Below the pieces are notes generated by a model, which was not told the DNA's origin, did no database searches, and was given only the letters and a program-made list of their open reading frames with translations. A program made the translations under genes and the position numbers. Positions 8,294-16,007 of a DNA stretch of 64,000 bases are shown piece after piece. Positions within the stretch are counted from its first letter, which is position 1, and each line of letters begins with the position of its first letter. The stretch comes from Paracoccus alcaliphilus (GTDB lineage Bacteria; Pseudomonadota; Alphaproteobacteria; Rhodobacterales; Rhodobacteraceae). Location of the stretch: positions 124,001-188,000 of the forward strand of contig NZ_CP067125.1 in assembly GCF_028553725.1 (NCBI RefSeq). The letters are read 5' to 3'.

Positions 8294-9478
8294 TTATCGC
8301 TTGCATTCCGATTCACTCCGGTCGATGCCCAGAGTGTCAAGCTGGCTGACCTGATGCAGAAACCCTTCCTGCGGGCTGACCGAGGCCACGACATTGCCCG
8401 CGCTCAGCAGCACCGGCTGGCGCAGCTGACCGTCCCAGTCGCGGAAGCTCAGGCTCTGGCCCTTGAAGGCCGCCAGGTCGAAATCTTCGGACAGGATGAA
8501 ATCGCGGATCGCCGCGAAATCGCCGCCCTGAGTGCGGGTCGCGGCCTCTCCGATCGCGCGCAGTGCCATCCAGACCTGATAATCCTCGTCCCGCGCCGGG
8601 CGGTTCGCCAGCTTCTCGAACCGGGTCTGGAACTGGGTCGCGCCCCATGCCTCATGCGCGGGATGCCAGCTTTCGGGCACCAGCCCCGCCGATCCAGACA
8701 CCGGCCGCGCGTCCCATGTGTGATAGGGCAGCCAGTCGGCAAAGACCCCTGCCCTGTCGGCGGCGACGACCACATGATGATCCCGCGCCCGCTGGGTAAA
8801 GACCGGCATCTGCGCCTGCACCTGCACATGACCGCTGTCGGTGCGCCTTGCGCCGCCGGTATCCTCATAGACCCGTTCCTCGACGATCCGGGCGCCGAAT
8901 TTCTCGGCCGCGCGGCGATAGGCGTCGGCCAGCGCCTGATCCTGCGGGTGGCTGCCCTCGATCAGATACCAGTCGCTCCACCGCTTCCAGACCAGATATT
9001 GTGCCAGCGCATCGGCCAGCATCGCATCCGATGGTGCGACATGCAGCAGGTTCGCCCGGCAATCCGCGCCGCGCAGCGAATCGTCGCTTGCGAAGGCGTT
9101 GAAGACCAGCGCCCGTTCGCCCGCCAGATCAGCCAGCTGCACCGTCATCGGCGCATCGGCCAGCAGCACGATATAGGAAAACCCTTCATCCAGCAGCCGG
9201 GTCAGTTCGTCCTCGGCTGTGTCGGGCGTGGCGGCGACCGTTTCGGTGGTAAAGCTTTGTCCCATGAAGCCGCCGGTCGTGGCATTGTCGGCGGTGCCCA
9301 GTTCGGCCCCCGCGAATCCAAGATCGTCCGGTTTCAGGTCCAGCCGCGAAATCGGCGCGGTCCCCTGCGCATCCACCCGCAGCACGGCGGCCCGGTATTC
9401 GACATCGGCCCGCGCTGGCAGCGCCGCAGCAAGACAAAGAACAACACTCGCCGCAGCGAGTCGATGAATTTCCCGCAT
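8294..9478 (-). CDS. ABC substrate-binding protein, PQQ-dependent alcohol dehydrogenase system
   Basis: A protein of 394 residues with signal peptide MREIHRLAAASVVLCLAAALPARA. The fold pattern is that of branched-chain amino acid/amide-type (Leu/Ile/Val-binding) receptors, as in the family found beside PQQ alcohol dehydrogenases. Segments such as LLDEGFSYIVLLADAP and YLVWKRWSDWYLIEGSHPQD support this. Start 9478 has GGGAGGATC spaced correctly. It is the first gene of the operon running to 1236 and follows an AT-rich promoter-like region. How it works with an ABC-2 (usually export) permease is not obvious. Confidence 0.88.
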   Translation of the reverse strand: MREIHRLAAASVVLCLAAALPARADVEYRAAVLRVDAQGTAPISRLDLKPDDLGFAGAELGTADNATTGGFMGQSFTTETVAATPDTAEDELTRLLDEGFSYIVLLADAPMTVQLADLAGERALVFNAFASDDSLRGADCRANLLHVAPSDAMLADALAQYLVWKRWSDWYLIEGSHPQDQALADAYRRAAEKFGARIVEERVYEDTGGARRTDSGHVQVQAQMPVFTQRARDHHVVVAADRAGVFADWLPYHTWDARPVSGSAGLVPESWHPAHEAWGATQFQTRFEKLANRPARDEDYQVWMALRAIGEAATRTQGGDFAAIRDFILSEDFDLAAFKGQSLSFRDWDGQLRQPVLLSAGNVVASVSPQEGFLHQVSQLDTLGIDRSESECKR

Positions 9479-9676
9479 TTGATCCTCCCTCGATGCCGAT
9501 TGATGCACGACCTGCCGCCGCGGCAAAGCTATTTTATGTAATAAAAATATAATAATAGCAATTTTCGTGAAAAATGCGGACGTTGCGCCAGCCTGTCGGG
9601 CAAGCTGGCGCATCACGCCCGGAGCCAGCGCGTTGGCCGAGGATTTCGGCAGGATCAGGCACGCCGACCAGAGCGG
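9479..9676 (-). promoter_or_regulatory. AT-rich probable promoter of the PQQ-ABC operon
   Basis: This is a 198-bp non-coding gap. Positions 9527-9577 are about 80% A+T, in sharp contrast to the surrounding 65% GC. They include the arms GCTATT (9528-9533) and AATAGC (9554-9559) as an imperfect dyad. The location directly upstream of the first gene of an apparent eleven-gene operon makes it the likely promoter/operator. No exact -35/-10 is claimed. Confidence 0.45.
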
Positions 9677-10510
9677 TCAGAGTTCGGCAGCCTCTGCTTC
9701 AGGCTTCAGCGACTTGCCGTAATCGTCCACCAGCGGCACCCCGGCATCGCGCAGAATCGCGTCGATCTCGTCCTGATGGCGACGGATCATGCTGTTCATC
9801 TGCCGCTTCCAGACATCCTCGCCCGCGCGGACGCCCATGGTGATGCGAAAGAACACGCGCGGCGGCCCGGATTCCTTCAGCAGCGGGATCATCGTCAGTT
9901 CGGGGTTGTCCTTGACCAGCGGCCCGGCGATCGGGCCCCACATCAGCGCGGCATCGGTCACCCCGTCCTGCACGTCCTGCAACATGTCGCCCGCCGGGTT
10001 TTCTACGCGGCGGTCGGTCATCAGGTCATAGGGCTTGGCGTCGTTCATCATCCCCAGCCGCGCGACATGGGTCGTGGGCGGCGCACCGGCGACGACCCCG
10101 ATCCGTCGCCCCTTCAGCGCCGGATCGGCCAGATGATCGACCTCGGTCAGATCGCTGTCGGACCGCACCACCAGCACATGGGTCGAGGTATAGTAATGGT
10201 TGGTGTTCAGAACCAGCTCGTCCCCCTGCGCAAAGCCGATCACCAGATCGCATCGGCCGGCGCTCAGCGTTTGCCGCACAAAGCCGATCACCTGCGGGAA
10301 CCATGTATATTGCACCGGCACGCCCATCTCGGCCGCAAGCAGTTCGGCGATCCGGTTCTCGAAGCCGCTGCCATCCTCTGACGACAGCGGCGAGTTGGCC
10401 GGATCGGCGCAGACCCGCAGGGCCGAGCGGTCAACCAGATCGGCCACCTGCGCGCCCGCCCCGCTGGCCAGAGCCGCCAGCAACACGGCCGGAAGAAGGG
10501 GCCGCATCAT
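9677..10510 (-). CDS. xoxJ: XoxJ/MxaJ-like periplasmic binding protein
   Basis: A protein of 277 residues with signal peptide MMRPLLPAVLLAALASGAGA. It belongs to the quinoprotein-dehydrogenase-associated solute-binding (amino-acid-binding-like, SBP_bac_3) family: LRVCADPANSPLSSEDGSGF, then a FENRIAELLAAEMGVPVQYTW motif and LKGRRIGVVAGAPP. MxaJ/XoxJ proteins are encoded with methanol dehydrogenases (MxaF or the lanthanide enzyme XoxF) and are thought to help maturation or activation. Its ATG overlaps the cytochrome stop (TGATG). Notably, no dehydrogenase gene lies on either side, whereas xoxJ normally sits in a xoxF-xoxG-xoxJ order. Confidence 0.85.
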   Translation of the reverse strand: MMRPLLPAVLLAALASGAGAQVADLVDRSALRVCADPANSPLSSEDGSGFENRIAELLAAEMGVPVQYTWFPQVIGFVRQTLSAGRCDLVIGFAQGDELVLNTNHYYTSTHVLVVRSDSDLTEVDHLADPALKGRRIGVVAGAPPTTHVARLGMMNDAKPYDLMTDRRVENPAGDMLQDVQDGVTDAALMWGPIAGPLVKDNPELTMIPLLKESGPPRVFFRITMGVRAGEDVWKRQMNSMIRRHQDEIDAILRDAGVPLVDDYGKSLKPEAEAAEL

Positions 10511-11016
10511 CAACCCCCCATGCAGTTGGTTTCTGCTTCCGTATAGTCTTCGGACTTGTCGGCACGCTGTGCCGGGCGGCCACGCGGGATCGCATCGGTC
10601 CCACGCGCACGCAGATAGGTATAGATATCGTCCAGATAGCACATCACGTTGGGATTGGTGCCGAACGCGGGCATCACCTGGTTGTCCGACGCCCCGACCT
10701 TCTGAATGCCGCTGGCGACCGCGCCATAGAAATCATAGTAATCCATCCGCATCGCCGACCTTTTCAGCGCGGGCGCATAGGTCGAGCCCTCGCCGTCGGG
10801 GCCGTGGCAAACATGGCATTCCGCGTGATAGCGGCGATAGCCGGAAAAGGTCGGCCAATCGACGGTGCCATCCTCTTCGATCTTGTATGTCGGGATCTCA
10901 TCCGAATTGTACCAGCGGACACCATCGTCGTTCACCGGCTCGACATTTTGATCCTGAGCAAAAGCGGCTGTCGTGAACAGAGTGGCTAATGCCAGGATCG
11001 GCATGGCGGCTCTCAT
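10510..11016 (-). CDS. c-type cytochrome, methanol-metabolism-related (c553i/XoxG-like)
   Basis: A protein of 168 residues with signal peptide MRAAMPILALATLFTTAAFAQ. A single haem-binding motif CHVCH lies near residue 70. A distal Met is likely in DNQVMPAFG, and two further Cys (NVMCYLDD and a near-C-terminal TNCMGG) are typical of the 'methanol metabolism-related' cytochrome subfamily, which includes Paracoccus c553i. Family members accept electrons from PQQ-containing XoxF-type dehydrogenases in the periplasm. The Shine-Dalgarno is strong (GGAGGAG), and an AT-rich stretch lies upstream. It is the first gene of a two-gene unit with xoxJ. Confidence 0.88.
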   Translation of the reverse strand: MRAAMPILALATLFTTAAFAQDQNVEPVNDDGVRWYNSDEIPTYKIEEDGTVDWPTFSGYRRYHAECHVCHGPDGEGSTYAPALKRSAMRMDYYDFYGAVASGIQKVGASDNQVMPAFGTNPNVMCYLDDIYTYLRARGTDAIPRGRPAQRADKSEDYTEAETNCMGG

Positions 11017-11080
11017 CAGGTTCTCCTCCCAGAGACTATAAAACTATAATAAGATCGTAGAGGCTCCGAAATCCACGTCC
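11017..11080 (-). promoter_or_regulatory. AT-rich promoter-like region of the cytochrome-xoxJ unit
   Basis: Immediately upstream of the cytochrome start, positions 11034-11057 are strongly A+T-rich (a TATAAAACTATAATAAG-type stretch) in a GC-rich background. This is suggestive of a -10 region on the minus strand. The rest of the 11017-11208 gap shows nothing except the hairpin listed separately. Confidence 0.35.
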
Positions 11081-11152
11081 ATTCCAACTTTAGTCTGGTC
11101 CGCTCGGAAAGGCCTGTGGGGATCTGCGCCGACCCTGCCACGGAATCCGCAC

Positions 11153-11172
11153 GGCGCAAAGGGACTTGCGCC
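11153..11172 (-). terminator. possible stem-loop downstream of the amidohydrolase
   Basis: A perfect 7-bp inverted repeat, GGCGCAA / TTGCGCC with a 6-nt loop, lies 37 bp beyond the stop of the amidohydrolase gene. There is no T-run, so it may be a 3' stabiliser or a weak terminator rather than a canonical intrinsic terminator. Confidence 0.35.
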
Positions 11173-11208
11173 CTGCCCTTCTGTCTGGTGGATGAAACGG
11201 CTGTCGGC

Positions 11209-12555
11209 TCAGCCCGCCAGCCGGGCCGTGGCTTCGGCGCTTTGGCGGGTCAGTTCCGCGCCGTCCAGTGTGGTCAGGACGCCGTCGCGGACCACCTGCC
11301 TGCCCTCGACGAACAGATGCCGGACCCGGTGCGGGCCGCACAGAATCAGCGCGGCCACCGGGTCCCAGCCCCCCGCCATCGGCAGCGTGCCCGCATCCCA
11401 CAGCGCCAGATCGGCGCGCTTGCCGACCTCGACCGAGCCCAGATGATCCGCCCGGCCCAGCACCTGCGCGCCGCCGATGGTGGCGATCTCCAGCGCCTCG
11501 CGCGCGCTCATCGCGTCGGCGCCATTGGCCACGCGCTGCAACAGCATCGCCTGCCGCGCCTCGCTCATCAGGTCCGCCGCGTCGTTCGAGGCCGAACCAT
11601 CGACCCCCAGCCCGACCCGCACGCCCGCGTCGCGCATCGCCCGCACCGGCGCGATCCCCGAGCCCAGACGGCAATTGGAACAGGGGCAATGCGCCACCCC
11701 GGTCAGGCTGCGCGCGAACAGGGCGATCTCGTCACCGTTCAGCCTGACGCAATGGGCGTGCCAGACATCCTGCCCCACCCAGCCCAGATCCTCGGCATAT
11801 TGACCGGGACGGCAGCCGAAACTGGACAGGCTGTAGGCCACATCCTCGTCATTCTCGGCCAGATGGGTATGCAGCATCACGCCCTTGTCGCGCGCCAGCA
11901 GGGCCGCATCGCGCATCAACTCGCGGCTGACCGAAAAGGGCGAACAGGGCGCCACCGCCACGCGGGTCATGGCCTGCGGCGAGGGGTCGTGAAAGGCGTC
12001 GATGACCCGGATGCAGTCCTTCAGGATCGCCGCCTCATCCTCGACCAGCGCATCGGGGGGCAGACCACCCTTGCTTTCGCCGATGCTCATCGCGCCGCGG
12101 GTGGCGTGAAAGCGCAGACCGGTATCGCGCGCGGCATGGATGGTGTCGTCCAGCCTTGCGCCATTGGGAAACAGATATTGATGATCCGAAGTCATCGTGC
12201 AGCCCGACAGCGCCAGTTGCGCCAGCCCGACCTGCGCCGCCAGCACGAAATCCGACGGGCGATAGCGCGCCCAGATCGGATAAAGGGTGCGCAGCCAGCC
12301 GAACAGCAGCGCATCCTGCCCGCCCGGCACGGCGCGGGTCAGGGTCTGGTAAAGATGGTGATGGGTGTTGATCAGCCCCGGCGTGACGATCAGCCCGGTT
12401 GCCTCGACGATCTCGGCCCCGGCCGGGGCGTGCAGGTCGCGACCGATGGCGGCGATCGCGCCATTCTCGATCAGGATCGACACACCTTCCGGCTCGCTGC
12501 GGTCGGCATCCATGGTCACGGTGATCTGCGCATTGCGGATCAGGGTAGCGGCCAT
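11209..12555 (-). CDS. amidohydrolase, 8-oxoguanine deaminase-like
   Basis: A protein of 448 residues of the amidohydrolase superfamily (ATZ/guanine deaminase branch). Metal site: HxH in NTHHHLYQ near residue 65, then LHTHLAEND, WHAHCVRL and the Asp in GLGVDGSASNDAAD. The segment AHCPCSNCRLGSGIAPVR is characteristic of the 8-oxoguanine deaminase group (the Pseudomonas PA0142 type), which converts 8-oxoguanine to urate plus ammonia in the cytosol. Start 12555 (AGGAG at 7 nt) is preferred to 12561. It ends an operon with a purine-type ABC importer and a split Rieske oxygenase, so the actual substrate may be a modified purine. Other deamination substrates (isocytosine, triazines) remain possible. 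Confidence 0.82.
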   Translation of the reverse strand: MAATLIRNAQITVTMDADRSEPEGVSILIENGAIAAIGRDLHAPAGAEIVEATGLIVTPGLINTHHHLYQTLTRAVPGGQDALLFGWLRTLYPIWARYRPSDFVLAAQVGLAQLALSGCTMTSDHQYLFPNGARLDDTIHAARDTGLRFHATRGAMSIGESKGGLPPDALVEDEAAILKDCIRVIDAFHDPSPQAMTRVAVAPCSPFSVSRELMRDAALLARDKGVMLHTHLAENDEDVAYSLSSFGCRPGQYAEDLGWVGQDVWHAHCVRLNGDEIALFARSLTGVAHCPCSNCRLGSGIAPVRAMRDAGVRVGLGVDGSASNDAADLMSEARQAMLLQRVANGADAMSAREALEIATIGGAQVLGRADHLGSVEVGKRADLALWDAGTLPMAGGWDPVAALILCGPHRVRHLFVEGRQVVRDGVLTTLDGAELTRQSAEATARLAG

Positions 12556-12571
12556 CGTCATTCTCCTGCGC

Positions 12572-12886
12572 TCAACGCCGCTCGAACCCGTCGCTGTTCA
12601 TGCCGGGCTGCGTATCGCTGCGGCCCCATTCCCGCACATCGGCCTCGATCGGGCCAAGGCTGCACACGATCTCGAACGCATCGACCATCGCCTGCGGCCC
12701 CTGCGCCGCGATCCTGACGCCATCGGGCCCGGGGCTGATCCAGCCATTCAGGCTCAGCCTGCGGGCGCGGGCTATGGCGAAGGCCACGAAAGGCTCGCCC
12801 AGGGTGCCGCGATAGATCAGTTCGACCGCGCAAAGCTCTTGCCCGCCCCGCCCGAATTCGCCGCTTTCAAAGTCCAACTCGTGCAT
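12572..12886 (-). CDS. acylphosphatase-like small protein, catalytic Arg missing
   Basis: A protein of 104 residues. The order AVELIYRG ... LSLNGWISPGPDGVRIAAQGP ... VCSLGPIEADV matches the acylphosphatase fold (beta-alpha-beta, with the GWV-x-N / DG-V / GP-A-V signposts). In true acylphosphatases the first strand-loop ends in G-x-(G/F)-F-R; here the equivalent reads LGEPFVAFA, so the phosphate-binding Arg is absent and the Asn of the active site is displaced. It is therefore probably not an acylphosphatase and may be a binding or assembly protein. It lies between the amidohydrolase and the BMP receptor, so it is part of the purine locus. Confidence 0.6.
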   Translation of the reverse strand: MHELDFESGEFGRGGQELCAVELIYRGTLGEPFVAFAIARARRLSLNGWISPGPDGVRIAAQGPQAMVDAFEIVCSLGPIEADVREWGRSDTQPGMNSDGFERR

Positions 12887-12945
12887 CCTTTCAGGCTGTC
12901 GAACCCGGCGGGCCCCCCACGGATCGGGACGGCCCGCAAGGGCGC

Positions 12946-14025
12946 TTATTGCGGCAGCGATCCGGTCAGACCTTCCACCAGCCAGTTCATCGCGAAAATC
13001 TCGGGATCGGGCAAAGCCTCGCCCTCGGCCACGCGCTCGGTGCCGCTCTGATCCTTCAGCGGGCCGGCAAAGACATGCGCCTCGCCGCTGATCAGCGCCG
13101 CCTCGGTCTCGTTGATCCGGGCCATCTGCTCCTCGGTCAGCACGTCATTCCACGCCTGCACCGACACCGCACCCGATGCCAGCCCGCCGCGTTCGTCATG
13201 GCCCTCGAAATTGCCCTCCAGCGAGGCACCGACAGCCTCGACGAAATAGGAACTCCAGTCATGCACGACCGATCCCAGAACCGCATCAGGCCCATGCGCG
13301 CTCATGTCCGATCCGGTATTGACGACATAGACCCCTTCGGCCTGCGCCACATTCACCACCGAAGGCGTATCCTGATGCAACGAGAACACCACATCCGCCC
13401 CTTGCGAGATCACCGCCCGCGCGGCTTCTTGTTCGCGGGCCGGATCGAACCAGCTGTTCACCCAGACGATGCGGATATTGACATCGGGGTTTTCCTTGCG
13501 GGCGGCCAGCGTGATGGCGTTGACCTCGGCGATCACCTCGGGGATGGCGAATGCCGCGACGATGCCGATGGTGTTGCTTTCGGTGACCATGCCCGCCGCC
13601 ATCCCGGCCAGATAGAACGCCTCATAGCTGCGTGCGGTAAAGGTGCCGAAATTTTCGGCCTGCCGGAAACCGCTGGCATGGATGAAATCCACATCCGGGC
13701 TGCGCTGCGCCAGCCGCAACCCGTCATTCATGTAACCGAACGACCCCAGCACGACGAATTTCGCCCCATCGGCCACCAGCTGGTTCACGACGCGACTGGC
13801 ATCGGGCCCTTCGGGGATATTCTCGACCACGCGGGTGGTCACGCGGTCGCCGAATGCTTCCTCGACGGCTTCGCGCCCCAGATCCAGTTGCTTGGCCCAG
13901 CCGACATCCGCCACCGGCGTCGGATAGATCAGGCCGATCAGGACCGGCTCGGCCGTGGCCGCGATCCCGGTCAGCGGCAGCGCCATGCAGGCGGCTGCGA
14001 TCCAGTTTGTCAGTCTGCGTTTCAT
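12946..14025 (-). CDS. BMP-family (PnrA-like) ABC substrate-binding protein
   Basis: A protein of 359 residues with a signal peptide (MKRRLTNWIAAACMALPLTG). It has the basic membrane protein/PnrA pattern: GLIYPTPVADVGWAKQLDLGREA, FVVLGSFGYMNDGLRLAQRSPDVDFIHASG and GADVVFSLHQDTPSVV. Family members bind purine nucleosides, nucleobases or related compounds in the periplasm. Start 14025 gives an AAGGA at 9 nt; 14031 is too close to it. It heads the transport part of the operon with two permeases and a fused double ATPase, a complete BMP importer. The neighbouring 8-oxoguanine-deaminase-like enzyme supports a purine-type ligand. Confidence 0.9.
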   Translation of the reverse strand: MKRRLTNWIAAACMALPLTGIAATAEPVLIGLIYPTPVADVGWAKQLDLGREAVEEAFGDRVTTRVVENIPEGPDASRVVNQLVADGAKFVVLGSFGYMNDGLRLAQRSPDVDFIHASGFRQAENFGTFTARSYEAFYLAGMAAGMVTESNTIGIVAAFAIPEVIAEVNAITLAARKENPDVNIRIVWVNSWFDPAREQEAARAVISQGADVVFSLHQDTPSVVNVAQAEGVYVVNTGSDMSAHGPDAVLGSVVHDWSSYFVEAVGASLEGNFEGHDERGGLASGAVSVQAWNDVLTEEQMARINETEAALISGEAHVFAGPLKDQSGTERVAEGEALPDPEIFAMNWLVEGLTGSLPQ

Positions 14026-14058
14026 TGGCATCGTTCCTTCTGCCGTTGGCATGCCTGC

Positions 14059-14916
14059 TCAGGCGGTACTGTTATAGGTGCGGCCCAAAGAGGCCGGGGC
14101 GTTCAGGCGCATCTTGCGGCCATCCATCGACAGGATCGAAATGGCAATGATCGTGGCGATATAGGGAATGCTGGTCAGCAGTTGCGATGGCACCGAGATA
14201 CCCGCCCCCTGCACCAGCAATTCGGCAATCGTGGCCAGCCCGAACAGCCAGGCGCCGATGACCAGCCGGTCCACGCGCCATGTGGCAAAGACCACCAGCG
14301 CCACCACGATCCAGCCGCGCCCGGCGATCATCCCGTCCGACCACAACGTCGCGGAGACGGTGGCGATGAAGGCGCCCGCCAGCCCGGCCATGAAGCCGCC
14401 CACCATGACCGCCAGAAACCGGGTCATCAGCACGCTATAGCCGATGGCATGGGCCGATTCCGGCGATTCGCCCACGGCGCGGATGATCAGCCCGATCCTC
14501 GTGCTGCGCAGCATCCACCACAGCCCAACCGCCAGCAGCGGCGCCAGATAGACCAGAGCCGAATGGTTGAACAGGCCCGGGCCGATGATCGGGATCTCGG
14601 ACAGGACCGGGATCGGGATCCGCTTCATCGGCGCGACCGTCATGCCCTCATAGGGTTTGCCGATCAGCCCCGACAGGCCCAGCCCCAGAATACCGACCGC
14701 AATGCCGGTGGCGACCTGATTCCCCAGCGCCAGCCAGTGACTGCCCGTCGCCATGATCGTGGCGAAACCGACCACCGCCCCCAGCGCCATCATCCCCTCG
14801 ATACTCAGGTTGAGGATGCCCGCGCGTTCCACGATCAGCTCTCCCATCGCGGCCAGCAACAGCGGCGTCGCGGCCAGCAGCGTGCCCGACAGCAGGAAAA
14901 CAAGTGTCGTTCCCAT
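14059..14916 (-). CDS. ABC permease of the nucleoside/purine importer (second)
   Basis: A protein of 285 residues and about eight membrane segments, of the BPD_transp_2/RbsC-like permease class used by BMP importers: AAMGELIVERAGILNLSIEGMMALGAVVGF is the diagnostic N-terminal segment of the YufQ/PnrD type. The start overlaps the stop of the other permease (TGATG). It pairs with that permease to form the membrane channel. Confidence 0.9.
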   Translation of the reverse strand: MGTTLVFLLSGTLLAATPLLLAAMGELIVERAGILNLSIEGMMALGAVVGFATIMATGSHWLALGNQVATGIAVGILGLGLSGLIGKPYEGMTVAPMKRIPIPVLSEIPIIGPGLFNHSALVYLAPLLAVGLWWMLRSTRIGLIIRAVGESPESAHAIGYSVLMTRFLAVMVGGFMAGLAGAFIATVSATLWSDGMIAGRGWIVVALVVFATWRVDRLVIGAWLFGLATIAELLVQGAGISVPSQLLTSIPYIATIIAISILSMDGRKMRLNAPASLGRTYNSTA

Positions 14917-16007
14917 CAGTTCACCCCCTGCTGCGTGATGTCACGCCGCCACCGCACGCGGTAATCGACGAACAGCCGTGCCCCGATATAGCTGACCAGC
15001 AGCACCCCTTGCAGCGAGGTATTCACCGCATAGGGCACCCCGGCCGAGGCCTGCGCCATATCACCGCCGACATAGATCACCGCCATGAAGAAGGCCGCGA
15101 ACAGGATGCCGATGGCGTTCAGCCCGCCCAGAAAGGCCACGATGATGGCGGCAAAACCGTAACCGGGCGACACCACCCGCTGCAACTGCCCCAGCGGGCC
15201 GGCCACCTCGAACACGCCGGCCAGACCCGCCGCCGCGCCGCCGATGCACAGGCTCAGCCAGACCGCGCGTTTCTCGCGGAACCCGGCATAGCGGGCCGCA
15301 TCCGGGGCCACGCCGCCGACCTGCAACTTGTAGCCGGTCATGCTGCGCTCGACAAAGATCCACGCGGCGACGGTGGCCAGCAGCGCGACGATGATCGAGA
15401 CATTCGCCCGCCCCATCCCGAACAGCGACGGCAGCATCGCCACCTGCGGAAACAGCGCCGATTGCGGAAAGTTGAAGCCATAGGGATCACGCAGCGGCCC
15501 GGATACCAGATAGTACAGCAGTTGCAGCGCGATGCTGTTCAGCATCAGCGTCACCAGAATCTCGTTGGCGTTGAACCGCGTGCGCAGAAACGCCGCCAGC
15601 GCCGCCCAGCCCATGCCGAACAGCATCCCGCACATCGCCATGGTCGGCAGCATCATCGGGTTCACGCTGTCATTGAACCACAGCGGCAACAGGCTGCCGC
15701 CGATCGCGCCCAGCAGCAACTGACCTTCGGCGCCGATATTCCAGACCTTGGCGCGAAAGCCGATCGCCAGCCCCTGCGCGATAATCAGCAAAGGCGCCAT
15801 CTTCAGCAGCACCTCGCTGAGATTGTAGAGGCTGGACAGCGGCGCGACATACAGCTGCCAGATCGCACGCGACGGCGCGACGCCCTGCGACGACATCAGG
15901 ATGACCGCCGCCACCACCGTCGTGACCACCGCAATCAGCGGCGCCAGCAGGGCGCGCGGGCCGGTCCTGCCGATCCTCGGCTCGACGATCCAGGGAAGCC
16001 GCATCAT
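14916..16007 (-). CDS. ABC permease of the nucleoside/purine importer (first)
   Basis: A protein of 363 residues starting MMRLPWIVEP. It has about nine or ten membrane segments and the family pattern LLIIAQGLAIGFRAKVWNIGAEGQLLLGAIGG (YufP/PnrC type). Start 16007 makes an ATGA overlap with the ATPase stop; the longer reading upstream lies wholly within the ATPase gene. With the second permease and ATPase it makes a complete importer. Confidence 0.9.
   Translation of the reverse strand: MMRLPWIVEPRIGRTGPRALLAPLIAVVTTVVAAVILMSSQGVAPSRAIWQLYVAPLSSLYNLSEVLLKMAPLLIIAQGLAIGFRAKVWNIGAEGQLLLGAIGGSLLPLWFNDSVNPMMLPTMAMCGMLFGMGWAALAAFLRTRFNANEILVTLMLNSIALQLLYYLVSGPLRDPYGFNFPQSALFPQVAMLPSLFGMGRANVSIIVALLATVAAWIFVERSMTGYKLQVGGVAPDAARYAGFREKRAVWLSLCIGGAAAGLAGVFEVAGPLGQLQRVVSPGYGFAAIIVAFLGGLNAIGILFAAFFMAVIYVGGDMAQASAGVPYAVNTSLQGVLLVSYIGARLFVDYRVRWRRDITQQGVN

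Noticed and set aside
5037..9478. Simple import ABC system
   Set aside because: The permease is ABC-2 (export-type) although a branched-chain-type receptor is present; direction of transport cannot be stated.
12908..12938. GCGGGCC ... GGCCCGC as a terminator after the BMP receptor
   Set aside because: The loop is long (about 16 nt), there is no T-run, and the operon seems to continue; it is not convincing.
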